This document shows, in pieces, positions 1 to 11,252 of a stretch of 64,000 bases of DNA. The stretch's first letter is position 1. Each line of letters opens with the position of its first letter. Source of the DNA: Branchipolynoe longqiensis (Eukaryota > Annelida > Polychaeta > Phyllodocida > Polynoidae); assembly GCA_030323885.1 (NCBI GenBank), contig CM059192.1, positions 68,793,890-68,857,889 of the forward strand. The letters run 5' to 3'. The notes beneath the pieces are model-generated. The model was not told the DNA's origin. It saw only the letters and a list, made by a program, of their open reading frames with translations, and did no database searches. The position numbers and the translations under genes were made by a program.

Positions 1-307
1 AATTTGGGCATGACACAATGGAATATAGATAATTTCGGCGCAGTCCACCGTGCGAACTGCAGCTGCCACCTTATGGTGCCACTACGGTGAAACACAGTAA
101 GTGTATTCCATCGGCACGACCCTGTCAGTCTGCGTCACCGACAGACAAAACCAAACTGGCACGGCCAGGCCTTACCGCATGCATGCCCTCCTGTTAATAC
201 GCGTGATGCAGACCAGCTTTCTGGGTCGCGCCTTTCGAATAGCCCTCCCAGTGTGCATACACATGCGCTGCTCCTGCTCTAACCTGAGTGGTGATGGCTG
301 ATTGTAG
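1..307. other. CNOT3 intron sequence at left edge
   Basis: No exon or repeat could be supported here. The stretch ends in an acceptor (TTGTAG) directly before the first recognisable CNOT3 exon. The exons for the N-terminal Not3 coiled-coil domain must lie to the left of the window. Confidence 0.4.
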
Positions 308-475
308 GGACGTCCCAACCGCGGCTCCCCCAACCCGCCTCGGGCCACAGCCACCAGCAGCATGCCCCGGCCGCCCCAAGCAGGCCGGCCCAGTCTGCGC
401 CTCCTCCTCCTCCTACTCCTACTCCTACCACCACTACTACTCCCAATGCCAGGACGGTTACCAATCATTGGAATG
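308..475 (+). CDS. CNOT3: CNOT3 internal exon, Pro/Thr/Gln-rich linker
   Basis: Inferred exon between an acceptor ending in TTGTAG and a GTAAG donor. One frame is open across it: two leading bases, 55 codons and one trailing base. It encodes a low-complexity linker with His-Gln, Pro and Thr runs. It has no in-frame ATG. The trailing G joins the AG at 2398 to give Glu-Lys-Ser-Met-Asn, so the phases agree exactly with the next exon. Linkers of this composition lie between the N-terminal Not3 domain and the C-terminal NOT box in CNOT3 proteins. The assignment rests on splice-site and phase agreement rather than on a conserved motif, so it is less certain than the later exons. Confidence 0.6.
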
Positions 476-2397
476 GTAAGCCTCCCCCCAGACAAGCCGA
501 CAAGCAGCACCTCTCATATGGCCAGTCTTCTTCAACGTCTACAAACCAGCTTTTCTCTGATCATCCCATGCAAGCACTTGCCCCAACACGGAGCAGCCTG
601 TGCAGAATGATGGCATATATAAGCTAGAAATTACTCCTCCCATCACCCAACTACTCTGAATCTTATCGCAAAGGAATCTTAACTGAATTGCCAGTGACGA
701 TTCCTATGCATTTCGAGCCATAGCCGAACACCAACAAATTCATGGGGGGGTGGGGGGCATACTTACCTTCTGGACATACTAAGATTCCAAATGCTTCGGA
801 CTGAGTCATATGAAAAGTACTCCTTCCGAGTCTACTTCTGCCTTGCTACAGCTGAAAGATGCCGCCACTCAATCCATGGTTCAGTCCTTTTAACTTGCTT
901 CGTTTGGAGACTTCTTTGTTTGCGTTGCGCACCACCGCTTTCTGTTACCATAGCCTTCCTTGTCTTCGTATTCTCACCCACGAGCCTTTCATGATTTTCT
1001 GTTCTGTATATGTGTGTATTTTGTCTCGCGCATGAAGACAACCAGTACCAGGTGTAGTGCTAGAGATTTACAGACTTGTAGTGGTTACCAAGGATTCTCT
1101 CCCCGCCTTAACACTCGCTTCCCCTTACCCCACACATAAAACCCACAAAAAGCACAAACTTTGTGGACAAATTTAAAGATGATTACATTTGTCCAGATTG
1201 GGTTGTGACTTCGGCCACACATGTCGCAAGTATATGAATTTGTAAACTGCGTTTCTATGTTGAGTTACTCAAGAGGGTTGCTCGATGTAAATTGAGTGTT
1301 TCTTAGAGTGTCTTGTTGCACTAAAGTAATTGCTCAGATGACATGGAAGCTCGGGTCAAATATGTATGAAACCACCTATTTGGCGCATGGTGACAAAGAC
1401 AACGTCTCTGTGATGCTTTATTTCATAAGTATTACAATGTATATTATAGGCTGGAAAACGAAGTAGAAATGACCATGAAGAAATATTTAAAGTTAAGACC
1501 ACACCTGTCCAATGAGTCATCGAATCTCAGATAGAAGTTCCCATTGGGAGCCCTGACTACCTTAAAGTTGCATAGTCCGATGGTTTTGACTTTCTGCGTT
1601 TACAAAAATATGCTTACATAAATATATATTTGATTGTTATAATCGACCAGATTTTATTTTGAAGTAACTTTGATTATAAACAGTTACTTTTGGAGCTAAT
1701 TGAAGTGAATACGCCAAATGTTAGCAACAGCATAGGCTTGAACAGTAACAAGTTGTAGTAAATTGGCTTAGTATGCACCTGCTAATAAGTAGACCAGTGT
1801 TTTGGTTTCGAAAATGTTCATGTTTTCATCGGACTGTGCAGCTTCGAACAGCACTGGTTTCCAGCGGTGAAGGGTCATTGGGAGATTCACTTGGTAATTG
1901 TATTCGGGTATGGGTTACAGAGTACCCCAGTCAACTGCAGCCTTGCGGTGTATATTTATTGGTTTCGCATGTGATCACTAGCGTTCATTTCTTTTATTTT
2001 TAGCAGTATCATGAGAGCACCTGTTTTACAGCCTTTAAATATTGTTTCTAATCTACACCTGCTCCTGGAGATTCCTGTATTTTAATATACATTTTGTTTT
2101 AAAGGTACATAATAAATATAACAATGGTTTCCTATTTGCACCGCATTTGTTTCTTTCAGCATGTAACACAGCACGCCCATTCCTCTCGCTTTACAAAACC
2201 AACTTGACATTGCTGGCTTCTTAACAACAATACAATAAGTAAATCCAATATTTAATCAGTAATCTTCTTTTTCTTGTCGTGGAAGTCAATGGCAATTGGC
2301 AGTGCGCTTAGATCTTCCGGTTATTAACATTAAGTCGTGGCTGGAGTTTAAACCAATGCACTTACTGTCATCTCCCTTTTCTCTATCGTTGCTACAG
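476..2397 (+). other. CNOT3 intron with one MITE copy
   Basis: About 1.9 kb of AT-rich intron. It contains a MITE-1 copy at 1562-1848 and a pyrimidine-rich tract before the acceptor at 2396-2397. I saw nothing else in 476-1560. Confidence 0.6.
1562..1848 (+). mobile_element. MITE-1 copy (GCATAGTCCGATG family)
   Basis: Short inverted-repeat element. It begins with TTAAAGTTGCATAGTCCGAT and ends with a diverged complement (CATCGGACTGTGCAGCTTCG). The interior is AT-rich and non-coding, and is shared with copies near 3.8, 8.9, 10.6, 16.2, 18.3, 23.8, 36.7 and 62.9 kb. Confidence 0.8.
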
Positions 2398-2690
2398 AGA
2401 AATCCATGAATTCCATGGACCATTCAGGGGCAAGTTCGCTTGTCAACAATATCACGTCAAACAGTACACCCTCGTCAGTATCCGCCGCCGCCGCCAACTC
2501 GTGCTCGTCGCCGATGAGCTCGGGCAGTCAGCAGTCCGTGCCGCCGACACCATCCCCCTCAACGACGCCGGTCACGTCACTAACCCAACCACCGCTACCA
2601 CAGTCGTCACAACAGCAACAACAGCAGCAGCAACAAGCGCAGCAGCAACAACAACAGCAGCAGGCGCAGCAGCAGCAACAACAACAGCAA

Positions 2691-2724
<34 letters not shown>

Positions 2725-2870
2725 CCGTCAGCATGCTCAGCCCAACAATGGGGAACAACTTGTCGCCTCTTCCCAACAGCTCACAGTTGTCCACGCCGCC
2801 CACGCCGAACAAGAACAACAGCATCAGTATCATGAACGGGCCCAGCAGTGCTGGCGCTCCATTGGAAAAG
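2398..2870 (+). CDS. CNOT3: CNOT3 exon with polyglutamine tract
   Basis: CNOT3 is a scaffold subunit of the CCR4-NOT deadenylase complex and acts in cytoplasmic mRNA decay and transcriptional control. This exon encodes a Ser/Asn/Thr-rich start, then runs of 9, 8 and 19 glutamines separated by single alanines, then a Pro/Ser/Asn-rich end containing STPPTPNKNNS. The glutamines use mixed CAA and CAG codons. The acceptor is GCTACAG and the donor follows AAAAG at 2871, ending in phase 0. The tract lies in the flexible linker before the NOT box. The identity comes from the unmistakable downstream exons that share its frame. Confidence 0.85.
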
Positions 2871-3544
2871 GTTTGTGCACCGTTTTTGAATGTGACCAAT
2901 TTGGGTTGGGGGTGGGGTGGGGGAGATATTCTAGATTTGCCATTGTGATTGATTGAAATAAATATCACGGATGAAAGATCTTACAGTGGCTGGCCAATGG
3001 TTAGTCAGCAGCTGGCAGAGTTGGGTCAGCGGTTGGCGGTGTTGGGTCAGTGGCTGGCTAAATTGGGTCAGCGGCTGATAGTGTTGGGTCAGCGGCTGGC
3101 CGGTGGTGGGACTCGAACAAAATGAGTAGGGGTCGATTTCTGTGAAAACGCAGACATTCTGTCAGGTTTAGCATTAGTTGTCAGTGAATGATGGGGGGGG
3201 GGGGGGGGGGAATACTAGAGATCTAATCCATTCAATACTCTCCTAGCTCCATTCCACTGATCAGTCCATGCCATTGTTGGGACCATGTTATCATCGCCCA
3301 CCTAGACGACAGTTTGCGCTTTTTTCTCTGCCTGAATTATAGTGACGTTTGTGCTTGAGTGTTATCTCCATAATTCTCGGTATGTGAACTCACCAGCTTC
3401 TAAGCTGGGTTAGGCTGGATTCTGTAAGTGGGTCTGTAAATGGGAAGAGTAATTCACTCAGTACTTGGCTATATGAATCTCATTTTATTGTTTATGTGGG
3501 TAAGTTTTATATGGATCTTATTTGTTGACAATTCTGCACTTCAG
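2871..3544 (+). other. CNOT3 intron
   Basis: Holds a 21-bp minisatellite at 3002-3105 and an 18-base G run near 3193. The remainder is ordinary AT-rich intron. Confidence 0.6.
3002..3105. repeat. 21-bp minisatellite, about five units
   Basis: GGGTCAG recurs at 3023, 3044, 3065 and 3086, an exact 21-bp period. The units are built on GGGTCAGCGGCTGGC plus a short variable end. Confidence 0.85.
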
Positions 3545-3683
3545 CCGAGTGCCGAACAGCTGACGACGCTCAAGTCCATGGCAAAACAAGTAGTCGAGAT
3601 CTCTGGCCTAAGTAATCAAGTGAACGAAACAGAAGCCCAACAGTTATTATTAGGAGCACAAACCTCAGACCGGAACATTTTTC
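3545..3683 (+). CDS. CNOT3: CNOT3 exon, linker before the NOT box
   Basis: Lies between acceptor CTTCAG and donor GTAAGT. It encodes 46 codons plus one base, beginning PSAEQLTTLKSMAKQVVE, a conserved stretch of the CNOT3 linker. It starts in phase 0, matching the end of the polyglutamine exon, and ends in phase 1, matching GG at 5270. Confidence 0.85.
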
Positions 3684-3837
3684 GTAAGTAGTAATAAAAT
3701 GTTTTTTCCTGTTGCTTAGAACCATTTAGTAACACAAATGATGACGTCATGATAGGAATTTTCTGTCAGTTGACTTTAAGCCATGATTAATATTTATTAC
3801 TGGTGTTTTTGCCAATATCTTTAGATTTTTTTTGGTC

Positions 3838-4193
3838 AAGCTGCATAGTCTGATGAAAACATCAAATTACCAAAACCAAAATAATTATCCAGATTTGATT
3901 CTACAAATCTAACCTTGATATAGGTGCAGTTATTAAACATTTGTCACCACATAGAGGGGAATACTAAAGCAATTTAATAGAACCTGTTTTTTTTTTTGGC
4001 AGAAACCTATGGTGTCAAGAGTTTTCGTGTGCTTGCCAAAATTTATTTTGCATGGTTGCACTTAAAATTTCTCCAAAGTTAGCCATTCAAAATGAATTAC
4101 TTCAAAACGGAGTGGTAGATTATAACAGTCAACCTAATATACTTATTTCAGAAAATGACAGAAACTCAAAACCATCGGACTATGTAACTTTAA
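3838..4193 (-). mobile_element. MITE-1 copy, inverted
   Basis: Begins AAGCTGCATAGTCTGATG and ends CATCGGACTATGTAACTTTA, with the family interior in reverse orientation (for example a diverged GATTTGATTCTACA block). It lies in a CNOT3 intron. Confidence 0.75.
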
Positions 4194-4460
4194 GAACATG
4201 TTACACACTTTCCGTCAGTGATATGAATAGGGGGTTGAATTCCATGCAATGAATGCCCCTAAGTGTACCACCCGGTCTTTTCTTGTGGCCTTAATTGACA
4301 GAGTAAGCTTTTTGAAACTGTTGATATTTTCATAATTGTGTACTGTGTTTAGTCGACAATCCCCAAAGCGCACTGTGCATGGGTCAGGCTGTCTATGGGG
4401 TTCTGGAAGATCTAGGAAATTCACAATATGTATTTTGGGGCCTGTGAAAGTACTTGACAA

Positions 4461-4463
4461 ATG

Positions 4464-4559
<96 letters not shown>
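4461..4559. repeat. (TTTC)n microsatellite
   Basis: About 99 bases of almost perfect TTTC repeat inside a CNOT3 intron. The Phe/Leu/Ser-rich open frames across it are repeat artefacts. Confidence 0.95.
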
Positions 4560-5269
4560 GGCTTAACAAATTTAAATAGATATATACAGTTTAGGGAAAT
4601 TAAAAGCGAAGATTTGTATCATGTTACATGTATATTTGTTGATCCCAAATTAAGTGATAATATTGACAACTAACAACACATATTTACATGACTAAGCAGG
4701 TTCAATAGGCACTAAAAATGCTGGCTCATGGTCCTTGGGGGGGATGGGGGGGGGGGGGAGGAAATATTGGGGAAAATGGTGGGTTAAGACACTAGGAAGT
4801 GATGAAATTATGGTCAGTCCAGAGGTGTAGGAAGGCTGACATTTGCATGGTCCGTACGGGGCGTGGAAAGCCTTGACCTTTATTTACCCCATTTCAACGC
4901 CTTTTTGGGGTGTTTTTTTGTGACAAGTTTTTTATTCTGCCCATAACGCATAAGCTCCCGTGAGGGTGCTTGTTTTCAACGCTGGACAGAGAGCCTTGAG
5001 AAGCCTTACCCAATTGGGTATTTAGTGTTGAAAATCCTTGAATTCCATTAACCTGTCCCCACTAAATTAGTCCGAAATTTCCATTTGGAATGTCGAGAGA
5101 CCTTAATCCAAATGAAAATAGTCTTGAATTCCTATATATAAATATAGCCTTGAATTTCTTATCTTGACATGTCTGCGCACCCTGGTTAAAATACTAGCAA
5201 GTGGTGAATATATACAACACAAAGGTGTAGGAAGGCTGACATTTGTTTGCTTCTTTGACGTGAAACCAG

Positions 5270-5667
5270 GGAATATCTACGACAACCCGCCTTCTTCACA
5301 AGCCCCGTCGCAGCCCACTGCGCCGTCGCCGGCCGACCAGCAGCAGCCCGGAACGCAGGCGCCGCAAGCCCCGCAGCTACCGCCGGCGCAGACCTCGTCA
5401 GTGCGGCTGAACCCGATGCTGGGTGCAGCGCCTCTCGGGCCGCAGCCGATGATCAAGGAGCACCTATACCAGTTAGCTATGCAGGAGGCCGCCTACCACC
5501 ACTTGCCGCACCCGTCGGACTCTGAGCGGCTGCGGCACTACCTGCCGCGCAGTCCGTGCCACACGCCACCCTACTACCCCCTCGTCCCCCCGCCACACTC
5601 GGACACGGTCGAGTTTTTCCAGCGCCAATCGACAGAAACGCTCTTCTTCATCTTCTATTATATGGAG
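5270..5667 (+). CDS. CNOT3: CNOT3 exon, start of the NOT box
   Basis: Begins at GG after acceptor ACCAG, which completes a codon with the preceding exon (Arg-Asn-Ile-Tyr-Asp). It encodes a Pro/Gln-rich segment and then the conserved C-terminal region, including [20 protein letters not shown], the [11 protein letters not shown] block and [13 protein letters not shown]. These match the NOT-box (Not2/Not3/Not5 C-terminal) family, which mediates binding to CNOT2 and the CNOT1 scaffold. The donor GTAGG at 5668 leaves phase 0. This exon is markedly more GC-rich than the flanking introns. Confidence 0.97.
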
Positions 5668-6113
5668 GTAGGCCGGGTGAGGCATTGGTGGAATAGATGT
5701 AGTAGATAGATAGATGGATGGTCAGTAGTCGACATCGAGGCTGATTTTGTAAGCAGGGCACAGGCGGTTGTGTGTTTTTATCGGCATATCCACGGCACCT
5801 TGTATTCCCAGGTGGTCTTGTCTCAATTGACACGACTGTGTAAACTTGAGTAATTTTGTGTGTGTATAAACAACAAAATACCAGTCATTAGGTGCAATGC
5901 GTGCTGTCCTTTTAGGGCGCATTGGTTTCTAATTTATTCTTATTTATAAATAAAAAATAAACAAATGTAAAGAAGGTTTAGGAAACAAATACTCTTTTTG
6001 AGGTGATGTAATGTTACACTGAAATGTAGCAGTCCATTTTAACATGCTTCTGCCTTGACTTATTAGTAAATATGGTTGCTTTTTCTTCCACCCCCCTCCC
6101 CTTCCCTCCATAG
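5668..6113 (+). other. CNOT3 intron
   Basis: A short intron with no recognisable repeat. It ends in a strong pyrimidine tract and TAG acceptor at 6111-6113. Confidence 0.7.
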
Positions 6114-6806
<693 letters not shown>

Positions 6807-7460
6807 ATGAGGGTGAGGAGGGCGAGGGCATATTCATCCTTCGTCGCCTCCCCCCCTCTTCACCGGCTTCCTCTCGGGCCCTCTCTTCACTAAGTCGGAG
6901 GGGAAGATATAGTTAAGTGGAATACCTTGGCGTCTGGTTGAGTGTCACGCCTCGGCGGATGCCAGGATGTCCCTGACGGCGTCGGCCGCGGAGGCGGGGC
7001 TGTGGCGGGTCTCCTCCTCCTGGTAGGCTGGCGAAGTGAAGGCCGGTGCTTGGGACGAGAGGTGGCGGTACCTCTCGTATTCCGCGTGTGCGGCCCCAGG
7101 GAGGGTCGCCTGAGGCGGCGGCGGGGGCCGGGCCGCGGTGGTGGCAGGCGCCCGAGGTGCGGGGGCGGGCTGGCGTTCCGGGGCCGGCCGGGGCGCCTCT
7201 GGCGCGGGCCGGGTCTCCTTGGTGGCGATGGAGTCGATCCGGGCGTGGAGGTCGGCAGTGGCCTGCCGGTGCTCCAGCTGCATGCGCTGGAGGGCTTCCA
7301 GCACTGATGAGATCTCGGAGCCCGAGGCGCGGTCCGAGGGCGCCGGGGGGGAGACCGAGACGGACGCCGGTGACTCGTCCCTCCCGGGCGACGGAGAGGG
7401 CCCCGGGGTGCGGGGGGCGGCCCGGGAGCCCTTCCGTCCACGTCCTTTCCCTTGAGGCAT
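6807..7460 (-). pseudogene. Retroelement gag-like fragment with in-frame TGA (copy 1)
   Basis: A GC-rich antisense coding remnant that splits the minisatellite. It starts MPQGKGRGRKGS at 7460 and continues with a Pro/Ala/Arg-rich N-terminus and a short helical segment (ISSVLEALQRMQLEHRQATA). It meets TGA at 6945-6947 and stays open in the same frame to GIPLNYIFPSDLVKRG and KRGEATKDEYALAL, where it is cut at the minisatellite junction. The second half matches GIPSKYLFPYDLVEQG and KKGEATWEEYTLGL in the remnant near 14.8 kb. I infer a gag-type ORF1 of a tyrosine-recombinase or related retroelement. Nothing catalytic is present. Confidence 0.6.
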
Positions 7461-7799
7461 AGCTGGAGCTGGGGTGAGTCAGCGATCCGAGGTGTAGAGC
7501 CAAAGCAGGAAATGGAGAGAGGCGGAAGACGGCTGGAGGGTGAGTGCCTGAGGGAGGCCGACGGGCGGCCTTATAAGGGAGGAAGGGGGCGGGACAGCAG
7601 GTGAGGTGTGATAGCGGGCGGCCCGGGGGAGGGCGAGAGGTGGCGAGCAGCGGGCGTCGGGTGAGGCGCGAGCGCTGGAACAAAGAAGGTGGCGAGGGAG
7701 GGGGGGGTGGCGAGCCGGGGGTCGGCCGAGGTGAGGAGGCAGCGCCGCAGCGGCGGGGGAGGGTCTCTTCCTCTCCTCGCATCAAACGTAATGCTTCGC
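7461..7799 (-). mobile_element. Upstream (5') region of the gag-like insertion
   Basis: Very GC-rich leader of the same insertion, ending where the 36-bp minisatellite resumes. It has a palindromic TATA-like CCTTATAAGG at 7569-7578, about 110 bp upstream of the gag-like ATG on the - strand. Promoter function is an inference from position only. Confidence 0.4.
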
Positions 7800-8395
7800 A
7801 TTACGACCAATTTGTTTTTGTACATAAGTAATGGGTAGGAACACAATTTGTTTTTGCACATAAGTAACGGGTAGGAACACAATTTGTTTCTGTACATAGG
7901 TAACGGGTGGGAACACAATTTGTTTCTGTACATAAGTAACAGGTGGGAACACAATTTGTTTTTGTAAATAAGTAATGGGTAGGAACACAATTTGTTTCTG
8001 TACATGAGTAACGTAAGAACACAATTTGTTTTACTGCATAAGTAATGGGTAGGAACACAATTTTTTTTCTGTACATAAGTAACGGGTAGGAACACTGTTT
8101 GTTTCTGTACATAAGTAACAGGTAGGAACACAATTTGTTTCTGTACATAAGTTACGGATAGGGACACAATTTGCTTTTGTACATACATAATGGGTATGAC
8201 CACAATTTGTTTTTGTAGATAAGTAATGTGTGACCACAATTTGTTTCTGTACACATGTAATGAGTACGAACACAATTTAGTTTTTGTACATAAGTAATGG
8301 GTAGGAACACAATTTGTTTCTGTACACAACTAACAGGTATGACCACAATTTATTCTTGTACATAAGTAATGGGTAGGAACACAATTCTTTCGGCT
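7800..8395. repeat. 36-bp minisatellite, right block
   Basis: About 16 further units of the same 36-bp repeat, more diverged towards the right end. The unit sequence and orientation match the left block, so the GC-rich DNA between them is an insertion into one array. Confidence 0.92.
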
Positions 8396-8854
8396 GTAAT
8401 GATTTACAAATATACAGATTCATTAGAAACGATCCCTGTATATAAAGCAATGTAACAAGTTGGCAGTGCACTTTCTAGTAAAGACATTTCTTCTATTTTT
8501 TTCATATTGGATTAGTTTTATGACCAAGTTTATTGTAATGTATAGATAAGAAATTTCCAATTTCCGGTGGATTTCCTATTTTTTCTTTCAGGTCATTTCC
8601 CCTCAAATGCACGAGAACAGACCAACATTCAATTTTCCTCATGAATATGGCCTTTCCTGCCGACATGGCATGAAGTCACTATCAATCAAGCCGAACATTT
8701 ACCAGAAATCAGATTACTTTGATTTACCTTGGAGACGACTGTCTGTGTGCGGGGCAATTTTAAACCAGTCTTAATTAAGGATGGCTTCACATCCAAAAGG
8801 GGGTCCTATAGAGGTATGTTTAACATCTTTGAGGAACCTTCAATGGTTACTGTT

Positions 8855-9190
8855 GTATAGTCGGATAAAAGCATTCAATTTTCACAAGCAAAACTAGATT
8901 TGAACCTATATATCCAAAATAGATGCTGGTGCACTTCTTAGGTGGCATTCTTTGCTACCTAGAAGGGTGTATGAAGTAACTTGATATAGCCTATTACGGT
9001 TTAAGCCTATGCTATCAAGAGTTTTGACAAGCACGCACAAATTTATTTAGCGTGTTTACACTTAAAATATATCCTAAGTTAGTTATTTTAAAGCAAAGTT
9101 AATTCAAACTAAAATGATGTAGATTAAAATGATCAACTTAATATATTTATCTCAGAAAATGTCTTAATTTAAAAGCTTTGGACCATCTAT
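8855..9190 (-). mobile_element. MITE-1 copy, diverged
   Basis: Starts TATAGTCGGATAAAAGCATT and retains the family interior in inverted orientation. Both termini are degraded. Confidence 0.5.
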
Positions 9191-9197
9191 CCTGATA

Positions 9198-9244
9198 TCA
9201 CCCTAGATGTTGCTAGGACGTAAAACAACAACAAACAAACAAAC
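9198..9244 (+). mobile_element. SINE-A tail fragment
   Basis: Only the 3' end of the tRNA-derived SINE is present: the GATGTTGCTAGGACGTAAAA block followed by CAAA repeats. Confidence 0.7.
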
Positions 9245-9430
9245 ATCTAAGTTTAAAACGTTGATCCACTCCCAAATCCCCTTTTCTAAACGCCACCACA
9301 TATTGAGAGGAGCCTTCACTTTTGTCCGTGATGTGCGTTTTGAAACCTCCCCCCCCCCCCCCTCCCCAGCATCTTGTGTCGTTGTCATGCTGTCACTAAC
9401 CACATGTGTCTTACTTCTCCCCCCTCACAG

Positions 9431-9529
9431 GGCACATATATCTATTTCGACTATGAGAAATGGGGCCAAAGAAAGAAGGAAGGGTTCACATTTGAGTATC
9501 GGTACCTGGAGGATCGAGATCTCAACTAA
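9431..9529 (+). CDS. CNOT3: CNOT3 terminal exon
   Basis: After CTCACAG the frame encodes [20 protein letters not shown] and then [12 protein letters not shown], with TAA at 9527-9529. This is the conserved CNOT3 C-terminus. The six exons sum to 1403 bp, which with the two leading bases is an intact frame of 466 residues plus stop. Confidence 0.97.
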   Translation, partial: GTYIYFDYEKWGQRKKEGFTFEYRYLEDRDLN

Positions 9530-10470
9530 TGAGTTAACCGCCTCGTCGTCTTCACTCCGAAGTGGTGAATCGTCCTCTGCCAGATCTAACTAAGTTATGT
9601 GTGTGTTGAGGAAGTGAGAGCTTGAGGCGCCGTCTTCATCCAATTCGTCAGTGGGTCACCTCAGAAAGCATCATACATCTTTTACTATTGCCGCTCTATT
9701 CATGCGTTACACAAACATTTGATATTCTTATTACATATTCTAATTATCCCAGGCCCTATGGACCTCTCCGAGACCACTACCAAATGTTTATGTGATGTAT
9801 GGTGTAAAAACAAAGCTGCGCCCAGCTTCTCTGTGCGGATGGATGTGCGAGAAAAGAAGGTGATTGTTTTGCGCGAGAGGACATGAAAAAAAAAACCATA
9901 CACAAAATAATTTCATTTTGCATCTTCCCAATTGAAAAAAAAAAGAAATAACTAGTGCACAAAATTGTCAATATTATTAATATATTTAAAGATGATACAC
10001 ACAAAATTGCCTACTTCAATCATGAACGGTCTACTGATGATGCTGACAAAAATATAAATAAATAAAAGGTGGCAAGTAAGTGCACGGTGCAGTTCTATGA
10101 ATGCATACCAGTGCTCTTGTACACGATCAGGGGGGAGGTGCTCCCAGGCTTTTGCTGGTGTCGAAGCCGGAGACCGACTGTGGACAAACCCTTTTGGTTT
10201 TAGTCTTATACATACTGTATACACTCAACTACTGCGGTTATTTTTGTACAGCACCGTGGTGGTCGGCGTGCCAGCCCTGCCCGGCCCCGCCCGTGGTGTG
10301 GATTGCCGCGGTCGGGGGCCAATGTACATAGGGGGTGTCATGTCACGCGCAACTGTCACTGGAGGAAAATGCTGAAAAATCACAAAATAAAAGAGAAAAT
10401 TGTCTGTGTATACATTTTGTTGTTTTTGTTGCCCATCTCATTTTTGTAGTGTACATATATAAAATAAACG
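9530..10470 (+). other. CNOT3: CNOT3 3' UTR (probable)
   Basis: No coding exon follows the stop. Two AATAAA motifs on the gene strand (10386-10391 and 10463-10468) are candidate polyadenylation signals, so the UTR would be about 0.9 kb. A GC-rich patch at 10250-10330 is the only compositional oddity. Confidence 0.5.
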
Positions 10471-10610
10471 GTTGAATACTGAACGTATTAAAATCATGAC
10501 GCAGGGCTTGACTTCGCCGATTTGTTCCCACTGTTAGACTTGAGCAAATGTATTTGATTCATCGAGAGGTCGAGATAGAAAAAGTTGCTATAAAATACTT
10601 GCAGTTCCTA

Positions 10611-11252
10611 GTGTTATTCTAGTTTCATAGTCCAATGGGTTCAATTACTGCCATTTGTTGAGATAAATTACACTAGATTTATTGTTACAATCTACTTTAC
10701 TTCGAACTGACTTATTTTAAATGGCTAACTATGGGCATGTTTGAAGTGAAAATGATAAATTCATTTGGGCAAGCATTAAAGAATTTTGAGACCGTAGCCT
10801 TCACCAGTAGCAGTTTCTACAAGGATGAAAGATCTCCGCGTTTTCGCGGATTTCCGAGATTTTAAAAGTTTATCGATTAACTTTGAACAAAATGTCAAAG
10901 AATCAGGATGAATATGACAATTGGTTAGTTCGAATCCCGTTTTTATATTACCTTAGATGTTGCTAGAACAAAAAACCTGAACAAGAACGAACCAGGTAAG
11001 GGCAATAACAGCGATAGTGACTTCCATGATTTTTCCGCTATTCCCTGACAGTGCTAATCCTATGGGGGAAAATCCGCGTTTCCGCGGAAATTCGCAGTTG
11101 GTGTAATATTCTAGGCTGGATTTCCGCGTTTTTTGTCTGAGAGCACTTTCATCCCTGTTTCTATTAAATTGGCTTAGTGACCCGTTGTGTGCAATAACTA
11201 ATGTTTACTAAGTCAGATATCTAGGAGCAATTCTATCTTGAGTGCAGCTTGA
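10611..11252 (+). mobile_element. MITE-1 copy interrupted by another element
   Basis: Starts with a diverged terminus (TTTCATAGTCCAATGGGTTC), breaks at 10818, and resumes at 11158 with TTTCTATTAAATTGGCTTAG, the continuing family interior. The terminal part decays near 11252. Confidence 0.6.
10819..11157. mobile_element. MITE-2, nested in MITE-1
   Basis: A 339-bp element with inverted ends: CAAGGATGAAAG at the left and CTTTCATCCCTG at the right. Both ends continue into TCCGCG-rich arms. It is flanked by a direct repeat TTTCTA at 10813-10818 and 11158-11163. It contains a degraded SINE-A tail near 10950-10995. It is non-coding. Confidence 0.7.

Larger units (their letters stand above)
3684..5269 (+). 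other. CNOT3 intron with MITE and microsatellite
   Basis: Contains an inverted MITE-1 copy (3838-4193), a (TTTC)n tract (4461-4559) and a G-rich run near 4737. No exon was seen. Confidence 0.6.
8396..9430 (+). other. CNOT3 last intron, right part
   Basis: Contains a fragment of a second SINE-like tail near 8638-8690 (ATGAATATGGCC..., also near 29.64 kb), a diverged MITE-1 copy (8855-9190) and a SINE-A tail fragment (9198-9244). It ends in a pyrimidine tract and CACAG at 9430. Confidence 0.55.

Noticed and set aside
6913..7785. 290-codon and sense-strand GC-rich frames over the gag-like insertion
   Set aside because: Shadow frames of the GC-rich remnant. Only the frame starting at 7460 matches the second copy near 14.8 kb.
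7571..8329. Antisense 252-codon frame
   Set aside because: Reads through the same minisatellite into the GC-rich insertion; a repeat artefact.
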